A DNA stretch of 64,000 nucleotides, from contig OZ244235.1 in the NCBI GenBank assembly GCA_965217095.1, forward strand, positions 2,356,001-2,420,000. Reading direction: 5' to 3'. The position numbers were made by a program, and so were the translations under genes. This document shows, in pieces, positions 1-8,509 of this stretch (positions within the stretch are counted from its first letter, which is position 1; each line of letters starts with the position of its first letter). The DNA is from CAYNZV01 sp965217095. GTDB taxonomy: Bacteria > Latescibacterota > UBA2968 > UBA8231. The notes below the pieces were generated by a model, which worked only from the letters and a program-made list of their open reading frames with translations, made no database searches and was not told where the DNA came from.

Positions 1-2
1 CG

Positions 3-530
3 TTCGTTCGGCCTCATTCGCCCACGCTCGGGAGTGACGACGCCAAAGTCTACATCGTCAAATTCACAGATCCCGCGTGCGAGACTTGTGCGTCTTTCTC
101 GCCATTCATCAAGGAGGCTATGGATGCCTTTCCGGGCCGGATCAGATTCGTCATCCGCTATGCCCCCTTCCATGAGGGGGCCGACGGGGCGGTCCGCATC
201 CTGGAAGCGGCGAAGAGACAGGGAAGATTCTGGGAAACCTTGGAGTTGCTCTATCGGCGACAGGACACCTGGACTCGGCACCACCGTGTGCAGCTTGGCG
301 CGGTCTGGCAGTTGCTGACCGAGGTAGGCCTCGACGTCGAGCGCGTAAAAGTGGATATGAAGGACCCGCGCATCGCAGCGGTTATCGAGCAGGATCTGGC
401 CGATGCCGAGGCGCTGGGCGTTCGCAAGACGCCGGGCTTTTTCGTCAACGGGAAACCGCTCGAGCCCTTCGGGGCCCGGCCCCTGGCGGAACTGATCAAG
501 GCTGAGATCCGGGAGAAGTATCCCGAATGA
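3..530 (+). CDS. DsbA-family thioredoxin-fold protein (5' end outside window)
   Basis: The reading frame is already open at the left edge, so the start and any signal peptide lie upstream. The visible 175 residues carry a CETC active-site motif (about residues 26-29 of the visible part) inside FTDPACETCASF, followed by the helical insert typical of DsbA/DsbG-like proteins. Near the C-terminus is the cis-proline loop KTPGFFVNG. Such proteins make or isomerise disulfides, usually in the periplasm. The C-E-T-C dipeptide is unlike the CPHC of classical DsbA, so redox behaviour cannot be inferred. It is followed by about 130 bases with no recognised gene. Confidence 0.85.
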   Translation, partial: FVRPHSPTLGSDDAKVYIVKFTDPACETCASFSPFIKEAMDAFPGRIRFVIRYAPFHEGADGAVRILEAAKRQGRFWETLELLYRRQDTWTRHHRVQLGAVWQLLTEVGLDVERVKVDMKDPRIAAVIEQDLADAEALGVRKTPGFFVNGKPLEPFGARPLAELIKAEIREKYPE

Positions 531-660
531 ACATTTTCTCTCCGGCCGGTAGTGTTGATGTGCACTCCGCATTGTCGTCGATCAGTCTGATAGCTGTCGA
601 GGATGATCTGGCGGCGGCGGATGCGAGTCACACCCATCTCAATTTGAGCCCCATTCGTAT

Positions 661-1062
661 ATGAAAATTCAGATTGCCGGATTGTTGATAGCCGTTCCTA
701 TTCTTGCTTCAAGCGCAGGAACACAGGAAATCACAGGTTCTATTTTCAATGACGCGTACCGCTCTGTGCTACGACCTAGTAGACTTCCTGTAGTTCACAC
801 CATACAGCAGAATAGCAGGTTTCTCCATTGCGGACTTTTGCAACCATCGAAGCCAGCGATCGCAATGCAACCCCCAAGCATGAATCACGCTTCGGGACCT
901 CTATTCGTGCCTCGGATGGACGGAAAAGATGGCATCACCAAAAACCACGAGAAGGTCCGTATGGAATCTTGGAATTTCTATTTGCCCGAAAGATGGCATC
1001 ACCAAAAACCACGAGAAGGTCCGTATGGAATCTTGGAATTTAGCTCTGCGCGGCCTGCTTGA
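661..1062 (+). other. Signal-peptide-like ORF, probably the displaced 5' part of the first DUF2568 gene
   Basis: An open frame starts with a convincing secretion signal (MKIQIAGLLIAVPILASSAG) and runs about 90 low-complexity residues to the first copy of a 64-base tandem duplication, after which it ends in out-of-frame sequence. Removing one 64-base unit fuses this frame directly to the downstream DUF2568 domain (…RMESWNLALRGLLE…). I therefore read it as the former N-terminus of that gene, separated by a +1 frame change. It could alternatively be a spurious frame; the parallel arrangement in the next paralogue argues against that. Confidence 0.45.
925..1041 (+). repeat. 64-base tandem duplication (53-base perfect direct repeat)
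   Basis: Bases 925-977 are repeated exactly at 989-1041, an offset of 64. Since 64 is 3n+1, the duplication shifts the reading frame. It contains the ATG GAA TCT TGG start region of the DUF2568 domain twice, at 961 and 1025. Only the second ATG is in frame with the domain. Confidence 0.9.
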
Positions 1063-1387
1063 GTTATCGGGTTTAGCAGCGATGGGATATTGGGGATTTG
1101 AAAAGGGAGATGGTGCAGGACGTTATGCTCTGATGATAGGCGTGCCCCTTGTATCAGCAGCCGCCTGGGGCATTTTTGCCGTTGAAGGTGATCCGAGCCG
1201 GTCAGGGACCACGGTTGTTCATACGCCTGGGATCGTGCGATTGGCGTTGGAGGTGGGTTTTTTCACGTTTTCGACCTGGGCGATTCAAGATATTGGCTCG
1301 AAACCTCTTGCTGTAGGTTTTGGAGGTGCGGCTGTTTTTCACTATGCGGTGTCTTACAAACGCGTTCTGTGGCTTCTGCATCTATAG
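1025..1387 (+). CDS. YrdB-family (DUF2568) small membrane protein
   Basis: This 120-residue product has about four hydrophobic segments and the DUF2568/YrdB signature: a GRYALMIGVPL segment after the first helix, AWGIFAVEGDPSR in the middle, and HYAVSYKRVLWLL at the end. The molecular function of the family is unknown. The start at 1025 lies in the second copy of a 64-base tandem duplication. Upstream DNA encodes a signal peptide in another frame that would join this domain if one repeat unit were removed. A paralogue with the same core lies immediately downstream (1558-2226). Confidence 0.7.
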   Translation: MESWNLALRGLLELSGLAAMGYWGFEKGDGAGRYALMIGVPLVSAAAWGIFAVEGDPSRSGTTVVHTPGIVRLALEVGFFTFSTWAIQDIGSKPLAVGFGGAAVFHYAVSYKRVLWLLHL

Positions 1388-1481
1388 AATTTGAACCAAT
1401 CCACGCGATACATTTCATATGAACGCAGTCGATAGGGTAATTGTTAAGGAGCCCGGTGAACGGGGAGAGTGGGATAGGGTT

Positions 1482-1670
1482 ATGCGGAACACTACCAATT
1501 GGTTAGCCCAATGGCTGTTGCTTCACACACACTACCAATTGGTTAGCCCAATGGCTGTTGCTTTCCGCCACGGTCTCTGTGCCCTTGTTATTGCAGCCGT
1601 CTTCTTTGCGAGCCCAGGATGGACCAGCCTCGAAAATTCCTACCCTGCTTGCCCGAACGAAGCTGACTAG
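1482..1670 (+). other. Displaced signal-peptide frame of the second DUF2568 gene
   Basis: The frame from ATG 1482 (MRNTTNWLAQWLLL) enters the first copy of a 40-base tandem duplication. It then reads out of frame into a second hydrophobic stretch (MAVAFRHGLCALVIAAVF) and stops at 1670. Deleting one 40-base unit gives MRNTTNWLAQWLLLSATVSV and onward to a SLRAQ-D type cleavage site, a textbook signal peptide in frame with the DUF2568 domain. Calling this the lost 5' end is inference from that reconstruction. Confidence 0.45.
1489..1563 (+). repeat. 40-base tandem duplication (35-base perfect direct repeat)
   Basis: Bases 1489-1523 recur exactly at 1529-1563 (offset 40, again 3n+1). The repeat sits in the signal-peptide coding region of the second DUF2568 gene, just as the 64-base duplication interrupts the first. 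Confidence 0.9.
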
Positions 1671-2226
1671 CTCCGAGCCGTTTCATTCCAGCCGCTTTAT
1701 CCTCGATCGACGGCCTCCTCCCAATCGGCATGGCATTTTCTTCAGACAAGAATTGACTGACGAAACTTCAGTTGTAGATTGGCGCAGTACTTCGACGCAG
1801 ATGGGAGCGGTCTCCCCTCCACGATTTTCGGATCTAACAGAGCATCCCGGGAATAGGGCATTGCACCTCGCCCTCGAACTGGGAGTATGGGGTGCCTTTG
1901 GTGCGTGGGGCTACGATCGGGGGAGCGGTGCAGGCCGCTATGCCCTAATGGTCGGATTGCCGCTTGGCACTATCACCACGTGGACCATCTTAGGTGTGCC
2001 CGATGATCCATGGCGACCTGGCATTAGGAGCGCCTCCCAACCACGTGTAGCGATTCCGGGTTGGTCACGATTAGTTTACGAGGTGGCTGTTCACGGTCTC
2101 GCTGCATGGGCTTTTCATGATCTTGGATGGACACCAGGTTCCGTCGGCATGGTCAGCGGGACCTTCGTTCATTACGCTGTTTCGTACCAACGCGTGGCGT
2201 GGTTATTCGGTCACCAACAGGAGTGA
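1558..2226 (+). CDS. DUF2568-domain membrane protein, second paralogue
   Basis: The last ~125 residues hold a DUF2568 core very like the upstream gene: ELGVWGAFGAWGYDRGSG, GRYALMVGLPLG, GVPDDPWRPG and HYAVSYQRVAWLF. The ~80 residues before it are polar and not recognised. The true start is uncertain: the frame opens at 1558 (TTG), but ATG 1801 would give a 141-residue domain-only protein. If one 40-base repeat unit were absent the start would be ATG 1482 with a clean signal peptide. Function unknown. The pair looks like a local gene duplication. Confidence 0.65.
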   Translation: MLSATVSVPLLLQPSSLRAQDGPASKIPTLLARTKLTSSEPFHSSRFILDRRPPPNRHGIFFRQELTDETSVVDWRSTSTQMGAVSPPRFSDLTEHPGNRALHLALELGVWGAFGAWGYDRGSGAGRYALMVGLPLGTITTWTILGVPDDPWRPGIRSASQPRVAIPGWSRLVYEVAVHGLAAWAFHDLGWTPGSVGMVSGTFVHYAVSYQRVAWLFGHQQE

Positions 2227-2253
2227 GTTCGGTCCAGTCTTCAAGATAGGAGG

Positions 2254-2933
2254 ATGGCCATGTTTGTCGGACACTTCGGCGTCGGATTGGGTCTAAAAAC
2301 GGTGGTTCCAGCCGTTTCGCTGGGAACCCTCTTTCTCGCAGCGCAATTCATCGATCTCCTGTGGCCCTCGCTGCTCCTGGTCGGACTCGAGCACGTCGAG
2401 ATCGCACCCGGCATTACACGCGTTACGCCGCTCGACTTCGTCAATTATCCGATTTCCCACAGCCTGCTGGCCGTCCTGGGCTGGGCCGTCCTATTCGCCT
2501 TAACATATCTGCTGACACGGAGACATCGGCTCGGTGCCGTCATCTGCGGGGTAGCCGTCCTGAGTCACTGGCTGCTCGACCTGGTGACCCACCGTCCTGA
2601 TCTCCCCCTTTATCCCGCAGCGAGTCCCTGGTTGGTTTTGGCCTGTGGAATTCCTTGTGGGCAACACTGGTAGTCGAATTGCTGCTATTCGGAGGCGGCA
2701 TCTGGCTCTATCTCCGCAGCACTCATGCCCGTGATCGGATTGGGTCCATCGGATTATGGGCGTTGCTCGGATTCCTGCTTCTGGTTTATCTAAGCAACGT
2801 CTTTGGACCTCCACCGGAGAGTCCTACCACGATTGCCTGGGTGGGTCACGCCCAGTGGCTGCTGATTGCTTGGGGGTACTGGGTCGACCATCATCGGCAC
2901 GAGATTCTGAGTGAAGGTCCACCATCCAACTGA
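2254..2933 (+). pseudogene. YdjM/YfhO-type membrane-bound metal-dependent hydrolase homologue, frameshifted
   Basis: The first frame (2254-2673) starts MAMFVGHFGVGLGLK and carries multiple membrane helices with the family's histidine-rich landmarks: YPISHSLLAVLGW, LSHWLLDLVTHRPDLPLYP. It then derails near 2627. The continuation lies in another frame, VGFGLWNSLWATLVVELLLF, ending in two more helices and WVDHHRHEI at 2933. Restoring one C in the CCC at about 2626-2628 gives one continuous ~226-residue protein of normal family length. The translated proteins are integral inner-membrane proteins of unknown substrate. A good RBS (aggagg) precedes ATG 2254 or 2260. Either a sequencing deletion or a recent inactivation. 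Confidence 0.7.
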
Positions 2934-3041
2934 GATTCTAAGCGGACACTGACATCACCTCTGCCATTGGATGTTCTGTTCAACCGATTGTCCGCAGAAA
3001 GCTGCGCGTCTTGTTCCTCCAGCTCGCAGCGAGTTTGGCCA

Positions 3042-4064
3042 TCAGTTCTCCTCTCCAATCTCCGTCACCGCGCTGGCCACGCCCCAAGTGCCGTCCGTGC
3101 CGCAGGCGGCGTAATACATTCGATATCTACCTTCACCCAGCGCAATCACAGACATATCCTCCGCGTGAACCGCATCTATCCCCTCCGCATTATATCCTGC
3201 TCCCTCCACCACGCAGGCTCCCCGCTCCCACACCACCCCATCGCGCGAAAAGGCTGTAAAGATCCGCGAGCGAAACCCCGCCAAATCCGACGCAATCGAC
3301 GCGGCGGCGAAATCTTCGCTGAGACCGCTGTCGCAGCTCGGATGCACGGGCGCCTCGATCCCCGGCGGCACATCCTGCCAGGCCGAATAAAACATCGTCC
3401 AGTCGTCATCCGGTCCGACCGGCGGGATCACCTCCGCCGCCGAAAAGCCCGCCGATTCGCGTTCGACCGCCAGCGGCTGCAACAAATACCCCGGGTCGAG
3501 TGCAAAGTGCAGTCCATCCTCTGTCCACCCGCTCAACACCCCCTGCACCTCCGCCCCATCCGCATCGTACTCCTCCCCGCAACAATACAATCGCCCCTGA
3601 CTCTCGCCCAACGGCAGAAAACGCGGCGCCCTCACACTGCCCTGCCCCTGCAGCCGTATCCCCTCCTCGAGCTCCCATTCCAACATATCCTCGGAAATAG
3701 CGCTGCAAATCACCGTCGGCACCCCGGCCATCCCCCGCGCCTCAAAATACATCCGCCACCGCCCATCGTCACACTGCGCGACGGAAGGCGCAATCGCCCT
3801 CAGCGCCAGATGCGCCAACTCCGACCGCGGCGCCACGCGAATACCCGGCTCCCGAGCAAACGAGAGCCCGTCTTCGGAAAACGCGCTGAGAATATACCCC
3901 TGACACATCGGGAAAGGCTTCGCCGGCCCCACCGCCGTATAGAACAGCCGAAACCCACCAGGCACGCGCACGATCCCCGGCGCCTGAGACTTGGCACTAT
4001 CGAGCGGCCGCGACCCCGTCAGCCGCCAACCTTGTTCTTTCCTCCACTTACTCCTTATCCCCAC
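3042..4064 (-). CDS. Five-bladed beta-propeller glycoside-hydrolase-like protein
   Basis: This 340-residue product has repeated blades of the GH43/GH32/GH130 type: PGIVRVPGGFRLFYTAV, SEDGLSFAREPG, DGRWRMYFEARG, SEDMLEWELEEG, EDGLHFALDPG, DDWTMFYSAWQD, SRDGVVWERG, EGRYRMYYAACG. The alternation of 'x-DG-xx-W/F' and 'RMYY/F' is characteristic. No signal peptide is visible, so it is probably cytoplasmic. The first codon is GTG at 4064. A long open frame on the opposite strand is an antisense artefact of the high GC content. It belongs to the same broad fold as the propeller genes at 41-62 kb but lacks their C-terminal beta-sandwich. Substrate cannot be deduced. Confidence 0.8.
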   Translation of the reverse strand: MGIRSKWRKEQGWRLTGSRPLDSAKSQAPGIVRVPGGFRLFYTAVGPAKPFPMCQGYILSAFSEDGLSFAREPGIRVAPRSELAHLALRAIAPSVAQCDDGRWRMYFEARGMAGVPTVICSAISEDMLEWELEEGIRLQGQGSVRAPRFLPLGESQGRLYCCGEEYDADGAEVQGVLSGWTEDGLHFALDPGYLLQPLAVERESAGFSAAEVIPPVGPDDDWTMFYSAWQDVPPGIEAPVHPSCDSGLSEDFAAASIASDLAGFRSRIFTAFSRDGVVWERGACVVEGAGYNAEGIDAVHAEDMSVIALGEGRYRMYYAACGTDGTWGVASAVTEIGEEN

Positions 4065-4086
4065 TGTTCACCAAGCTCCTCAAATT

Positions 4087-4250
4087 TTACCACACCTCGA
4101 AATAGGTCGGGAAGGGCTTGCTCACACAGCCGGGATCGTTGATGCGGACCCCCGGCACGCCGGCGCGAATCTCATCGCCACACGGTGATCCTCGTAGGTC
4201 TCGATGGCTGCGGCCTGCGGCGTCGACGGGAAGACGGCAAAGCCATCCTT
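4087..4250 (-). pseudogene. aroA: Relic C-terminus of EPSP synthase (aroA), frameshifted
   Basis: Reading leftward from about 4250 gives KDGFAVFPSTPQAAA, then the AroA hallmark ETYEDHRVAMRFA. A one-base frame change follows, then AGVPGVRINDPGCV and PFPTYFEVW with a stop at 4087-4089. These are the last ~57 residues of 3-phosphoshikimate 1-carboxyvinyltransferase (about 430 residues when whole). The upstream ~370 residues are absent: the frame is closed just beyond 4250. It lies directly upstream of the minus-strand propeller gene. It is a decayed fragment, not a working enzyme; whether it is a local deletion or a transferred scrap is not decidable here. Confidence 0.6.
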
Positions 4251-4523
4251 GCGACCGACTCAGATCGTTTGACCCGACCACAGACAACTCCGTTAATAAT
4301 TCCTATTGAATGTTAAAACAATCAAGTTCTCCTCGCTGCCAATAAACGTGAAGAAGCTGAACGCGCGGACCCGTCCAACTCCGCAGCCAGAATAAGACTT
4401 CGTTGCTTGAGCGGGTGAACTGTGCCTGCCAGGTGTGTGTGCTGCTTCATCGGTTGCGCCGCCATGGATGCCGGTTTGGTATATTGTTCCGTCTTTGAAG
4501 TTTCACGGAACTGGGAGGAACTC
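4251..4523. other. Intergenic, no gene recognised
   Basis: About 270 bases between the aroA relic and the reductase gene. I see no protein-coding signature on either strand. A purine-rich RBS (gggaggaa) near 4513-4520 serves the downstream start. Confidence 0.5.
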
Positions 4524-5459
4524 ATGCGGATTGCAGTCGTGGGGCCAGGTGGACTTGGAGGTCGCTACGCCGTGCTCCTGAAGCTTGCCGGTGAAGACGT
4601 CTCGGTTATTGCCCGCGGCGCCCACCTGGAGGCGATTAGGCAAAAAGGGCTGACGCTTCGGCATCTGGACGAAGAAGTGGCCACGGTGAAGATACCTGCC
4701 ACCAACGATCCCGCCGAAGTGGGTTCCGTCGATCTCGTCCTGTTCTGCGTTAAAACCTATGACCTGGAGACGGCGGCACGGCAGGCGCGTTCCCTCGTGG
4801 GTGATGACACCATCCTACTGCCTATTCAGAATGGAGTGACGAGCTGCGACCAGCTGGCGCGTATCGTTGGCGACAAGGCCGTGATTGGCGGTGTAACCTA
4901 TGCCGACGGTAGCGTCGTCGAACCTGGCGTGGTGACCTTTGGGCACTCGGAGGCACCGTTGCTGTTCGGTGAGCTCGAGGGCGGAGACAGCGAGCGCACC
5001 AAACGACTCCAAGCGACATTCGCAGAAGCCGACTTGCAATCGGAGTTGAGCGCGAACATGCTGCGCGTGCTTTGGGCGAAGTTTGTGGCCGTTTGTGCTA
5101 CCTCGGGGGTACTGGCCCTACTTCGCCTGCCGATCGGCAATGCCTTTGCGATTCCTGAATGCAGCGAGCTGCTGCTTGGCGTCATGAAGGAGGTCGAAGC
5201 GCTCGCCCACGCCAGGGGTATTGGCCTCGAGCAAGGAATCGCCCAGCGCCAATTCGATCTGATAAAAAAGAACGCCGCGCCGTCCATGCGGAGCTCCCAG
5301 CTCACCGACCTACTCAACGGTCGGCGGCTGGAGCTCGAAGCCCTCAACGGTACGGCGGTGCGGCTCGGCGAGGAGCTGGGTGTTCTTACACCGCTGAACC
5401 GATTCTGTTACGCTGCCCTGATACCGTACGTGGACGGGACTCCGGATCGTGTTATTTGA
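4524..5459 (+). CDS. Ketopantoate reductase (PanE/ApbA) family protein
   Basis: The 311-residue product begins MRIAVVGPGGLGGRYAVLL, a Rossmann GxGxxG loop that binds NADP. PanE-family landmarks follow: VDLVLFCVKTYDLETAA, LPIQNGVTSCDQL, VIGGVTYADG, and the C-terminal helical domain with NMLRVLWAKFVAVCATSG and SSQLTDLLNGRRLELEALNG. The family reduces 2-dehydropantoate or other 2-oxo acids. Start 4524 was chosen because the Rossmann strand begins there and gggaggaa precedes it, although the frame is open to 4422. It stands alone, with no pantothenate genes nearby, so it may be a paralogue acting on another 2-oxo acid. Confidence 0.85.
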   Translation: MRIAVVGPGGLGGRYAVLLKLAGEDVSVIARGAHLEAIRQKGLTLRHLDEEVATVKIPATNDPAEVGSVDLVLFCVKTYDLETAARQARSLVGDDTILLPIQNGVTSCDQLARIVGDKAVIGGVTYADGSVVEPGVVTFGHSEAPLLFGELEGGDSERTKRLQATFAEADLQSELSANMLRVLWAKFVAVCATSGVLALLRLPIGNAFAIPECSELLLGVMKEVEALAHARGIGLEQGIAQRQFDLIKKNAAPSMRSSQLTDLLNGRRLELEALNGTAVRLGEELGVLTPLNRFCYAALIPYVDGTPDRVI

Positions 5460-5641
5460 ACGCAGCGTGTCCTCTCGGGTACCGCAACAGCTGGCAAGAG
5501 CTGGATCGGAACACACTTGGATCGACTTCGGAGTGGCGTTGCTGGGCGTTCAGCTGCTGGTCACCGCGATCCGATGGGTGAATGAAGGGGTCGTCGCTCA
5601 CGTTGGCACTCTCCACGCCGAAAGAACGGAAGCGTCGAGGT

Positions 5642-6022
5642 TTATAGTTCGAGGGGCTCCGGAGTCTTTAGCACGAAGAACTTGCGGACCGCCTTTTTGA
5701 CCTTCCAGTGGGTCTTGAGTCCTAGCGGGAAGTGAGCCATGTCGCCGGAGCCAACGTCATGACTCTTGCCGCCCTCCTCGGTGATCGTGGCTTCCCCCTC
5801 CAGGACGTAGACGAACTCGTCCCAGGTATAGTCCCAGTTGAATTCGCCGGGCTCGCAGGTCCACAGACCGCTGGACTGCGTTTTGTCGGCAGACTGAGTG
5901 AGGACCGCGCCGCGGGCGACTGGATTGCCGGCGGTGATCGCGGCTGCGTCGATGGGCATGGCCGGCAACGGACCGGAAGGTTCGCTGGCCGCGATGATTC
6001 CAAGCATTTCGATATGTGTCAT
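5642..6022 (-). CDS. Cupin-domain protein (DUF861-like)
   Basis: A small single-domain cupin of 126 residues. The central barrel shows GLWTCEPGEFNWDYTWDEF, VYVLEGEATITEEGG and GSGDMAHFPLGLKTHW, matching the ureidoglycine-aminohydrolase-type cupin subfamily (DUF861), which includes many sugar- or amine-binding proteins of unknown role. The start at 6022 (MTHIEMLG) is preceded by a GGAG-type RBS; a longer frame to 6100 would run into the upstream gene. The ligand is not predictable. It lies tail-side of the histidine kinase gene on the same strand. Confidence 0.8.
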   Translation of the reverse strand: MTHIEMLGIIAASEPSGPLPAMPIDAAAITAGNPVARGAVLTQSADKTQSSGLWTCEPGEFNWDYTWDEFVYVLEGEATITEEGGKSHDVGSGDMAHFPLGLKTHWKVKKAVRKFFVLKTPEPLEL

Positions 6023-6096
6023 GATCGATCTCCGAGAAGGGGTGAAAAGAGGGTGAAACCTGATACAGCCGAGACTGCCGGGAGAGCGCCCGGATG

Positions 6097-7953
6097 TCAT
6101 GCGTCGAGGACCTCGCGCACAGTGCGCGCCAGATTCGTAAATTTGTAGGGCTTCTGCACAATCGCGTGAACGTCGATCGTTTGTGATTCGTCGACAGAAT
6201 ATCCGGTGACAAGGACCACTCGGATCTCGGGATCGAGGCCACGTACGATTGGCAGAAACTCGTAGCCAGACATCTTTGGCATGGAAAGATCGAGTAGGAT
6301 AAGCGCAATCTCATCGCGGCTTCGCCGAAACACTTCCAAGCCGTCGGTGCCATCCGATCCTTGGAGCACCTTGTAACCATAGCTTGTCAGCTGCGTAGCT
6401 ACCGTATTCCGAATAGCGTCTTCGTCGTCGATAACCAATAGTGTTTCGGTACCACCTGAAACGGCGGATTCGATTTCGTCATTCGGCACGGAGGCCTCTG
6501 CGAGACAGGCAGTCGGCAAGCAAACGGTAAAACGGGTTCCCTTTCCGAGATGACTCTCACATGTTATCCATCCTTCGTGCTGTTGTATGACCGCGTATGC
6601 GGTAGCCAGCCCCAGTCCCGTGCCTTTCCCCATTTCTTTGGTGGTAAAGAACGGCTCGAAGACGCGTTCCTGGACCTCGGAGTTCATGCCTATCCCGTTG
6701 TCCGAAAATATCGCGCGAAGATACTCTCCGGGGCGCGCTTCGGCATGGGTCTTCACGGCCTCCTCGTGGGAAATTTCCTCCACCGTTATTTCGACCCGGA
6801 GGTTGTCACTGTCTGTTTCTTCCAGTGCGTCACGCGCGTTCAGACACAAGTTAAGGAAGGCCTGTTGCAGCTGACTCGCATTCCCCGTGATGGCGAGCGG
6901 ATGTTCGGGCGGGCTGAAGGCAATTTGGATTCTTCGGTCAAACGTCTTTCGACATATGCGGACCGTATCCTCCAGTAACGTCTGCACATCGATCCGACTG
7001 TACTGGTCGGCGCTGGACCTCTGCCCAAAAAACATGAGTTGCTCAACGATACCTGCCGCCCTTTCTGCAGCTGACATCGCCTCGATCAGACCCGGTCGTT
7101 GGGACTCAGATGCATTTTGCAGTGCTAGCTCTAGGTCGCCTATTACGATCATGAGCATATTGTTGAAATTGTGGGCAACGCCAGAAGAGAGTTTCCCGAT
7201 AGCCTCCATTTTTTGGGCTTGGCGCAAACGCTCTTCCAACTGTTGACGTTCGATGGACCGAGCTCGGAGTTGCGCGATCATGGCACTGAAGGCGTCTATA
7301 AGCTGGCCGACTTCATCATTACCTGTCTTTTGAATTTCCTTTTCATAATCCTCCGCCCTTCCAATCTCGCCGATGGTTTCGACCAGGCGGGAAAGCGGGG
7401 TGGTAATGAGCCTGCTCAAATAGATGGAGAGCAAAACTCCAGACACCAGTATCGCAAAGCTGACGACGAAGCCGGTTGCACGAATCGACTCAATGGCCCG
7501 ATCCCTTTCGCGCAATGAGAATCCGACTATCAAATCACTCTCAATAGCCGATATCTGAAGCGGCGATCTCGCATGTAACCTTCCGACTTTCTCGACAGTA
7601 TCTCCAGCGCTGAATAAATCGATTGACGGTAAATCTATATCCTGCGGATTGAAAGAGACCGTAGCTTTGCCGTCCTCTCCAAAGATGGCGATATATAGAA
7701 TGCTTTCATCTTCCTTTGCTTGTTGGAAAAGCTCATCAATAAACGCAAAATCGCCCTCCTCGAGAGCTAGTGATACTCCGGCGGCGAGCATTTGCGTAGT
7801 ACTCTCAGCCCTGTCCGTCATAGCCTCCGTAACCTGCTGCTTCTGTTTCCAGGGGAAATAGCCGAAATTGAGAAAAACAGCCAGCAGGAGTACGAGCACG
7901 AAGACACTGAGTATCTTTGTGCGGATCGACAAATTTCTGAATAGTTGAATCAA
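6097..7953 (-). CDS. Hybrid sensor histidine kinase / response regulator
   Basis: About 618 residues from a TTG start at 7953, one base after the stop of the binding-protein gene (an ATG at 8019 would overlap that gene by 65 bases). Order: TM helix (~10-32), extracytoplasmic region resembling CHASE8 (~40-150), TM helix (~159-180), HAMP (~180-235), a HisKA-like helix pair with phospho-accepting His in GVAHNFNNMLM (~261), HATPase with DNGIGMNSEVQERVFEPFF and GKGTGLGLATAYAV, and a C-terminal receiver (LLVIDDEDAIRN, ILLDLSMPKMSGYEF, VLVTGY, QKPYK). No DNA-binding output domain is present, so the receiver probably feeds an unlinked phosphorelay partner. It is last in an operon after a porin and a periplasmic binding protein, which suggests it senses the bound solute. 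Confidence 0.85.
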   Translation of the reverse strand: MIQLFRNLSIRTKILSVFVLVLLLAVFLNFGYFPWKQKQQVTEAMTDRAESTTQMLAAGVSLALEEGDFAFIDELFQQAKEDESILYIAIFGEDGKATVSFNPQDIDLPSIDLFSAGDTVEKVGRLHARSPLQISAIESDLIVGFSLRERDRAIESIRATGFVVSFAILVSGVLLSIYLSRLITTPLSRLVETIGEIGRAEDYEKEIQKTGNDEVGQLIDAFSAMIAQLRARSIERQQLEERLRQAQKMEAIGKLSSGVAHNFNNMLMIVIGDLELALQNASESQRPGLIEAMSAAERAAGIVEQLMFFGQRSSADQYSRIDVQTLLEDTVRICRKTFDRRIQIAFSPPEHPLAITGNASQLQQAFLNLCLNARDALEETDSDNLRVEITVEEISHEEAVKTHAEARPGEYLRAIFSDNGIGMNSEVQERVFEPFFTTKEMGKGTGLGLATAYAVIQQHEGWITCESHLGKGTRFTVCLPTACLAEASVPNDEIESAVSGGTETLLVIDDEDAIRNTVATQLTSYGYKVLQGSDGTDGLEVFRRSRDEIALILLDLSMPKMSGYEFLPIVRGLDPEIRVVLVTGYSVDESQTIDVHAIVQKPYKFTNLARTVREVLDA

Positions 7954-7954
7954 G

Positions 7955-8461
7955 CTACTTGGCGGGGATTTCCAGCAATTGGAGAGGATATTTGCTGTCC
8001 GAGATCTCTTTGCCGTCAACCTTGATCACCTTGACGGAATCCAAGGAAGGATCGAAGTCAGATATATGGATGAACCCGATGGCAAAAGGGTTAGTGGCGA
8101 TGTAGTCTAGCATCTTTCTCTCAGAGTCCATACTCACAGGCAAATTCTGAAATTCTCCATTCAGTATCATGCTGAGCCACTTCATCCGAATTCTTATTGA
8201 CGATATGCCCGCCACGGTCCGATAGAATTTCTCGGCAATCTCTTTTTTGCCTTTGTAGTCAATCAAATTGATGTGTCCACTCGTCCCACGCCCAGACCCC
8301 CACGTTAACCTCTCGCCCAGGAAGATCCGTTTCAACTCAGCCATGCGAAGGGATTCTACCGGGTTCGTGCCGTTCACGACTACTGCGATCTGAGCACGAG
8401 CATCTGTGCTGAGCAGAAGGCAGGTCCCTCCGACAAGCAGCAAAGTTCTCGCGATGCTCAT
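7955..8461 (-). CDS. Periplasmic phosphate-type (PstS-like) substrate-binding protein
   Basis: A 168-residue secreted protein with a signal peptide (RTLLLVGGTCLLLSTDARAQ) and a compact PBP-like domain: NGTNPVESLRMAELKRIFLG, then SGHINLIDYKGKKEIAEKF and NPFAIGFIHISDFDP. This short class occurs without cognate permeases, often next to chemotaxis or kinase genes, and binds phosphate-like or unknown anions. ATG 8461 was preferred over a TTG at 8473. It sits between the porin (upstream, ~48-base gap) and the hybrid kinase (downstream, one base apart), implying a sensing rather than an uptake role. Confidence 0.8.
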   Translation of the reverse strand: MSIARTLLLVGGTCLLLSTDARAQIAVVVNGTNPVESLRMAELKRIFLGERLTWGSGRGTSGHINLIDYKGKKEIAEKFYRTVAGISSIRIRMKWLSMILNGEFQNLPVSMDSERKMLDYIATNPFAIGFIHISDFDPSLDSVKVIKVDGKEISDSKYPLQLLEIPAK

Positions 8462-8509
8462 GCGCGACCCCAAAGGACGTATCGGTGCCGAATCCGCATT
8501 CGATCTCCT

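Noticed and set aside
2967..4142. 391-codon open frame on the plus strand
   Set aside because: The product is a Pro/Arg/His-rich low-complexity string; the opposite strand encodes a clear propeller protein. Antisense artefact of GC-rich codon use.
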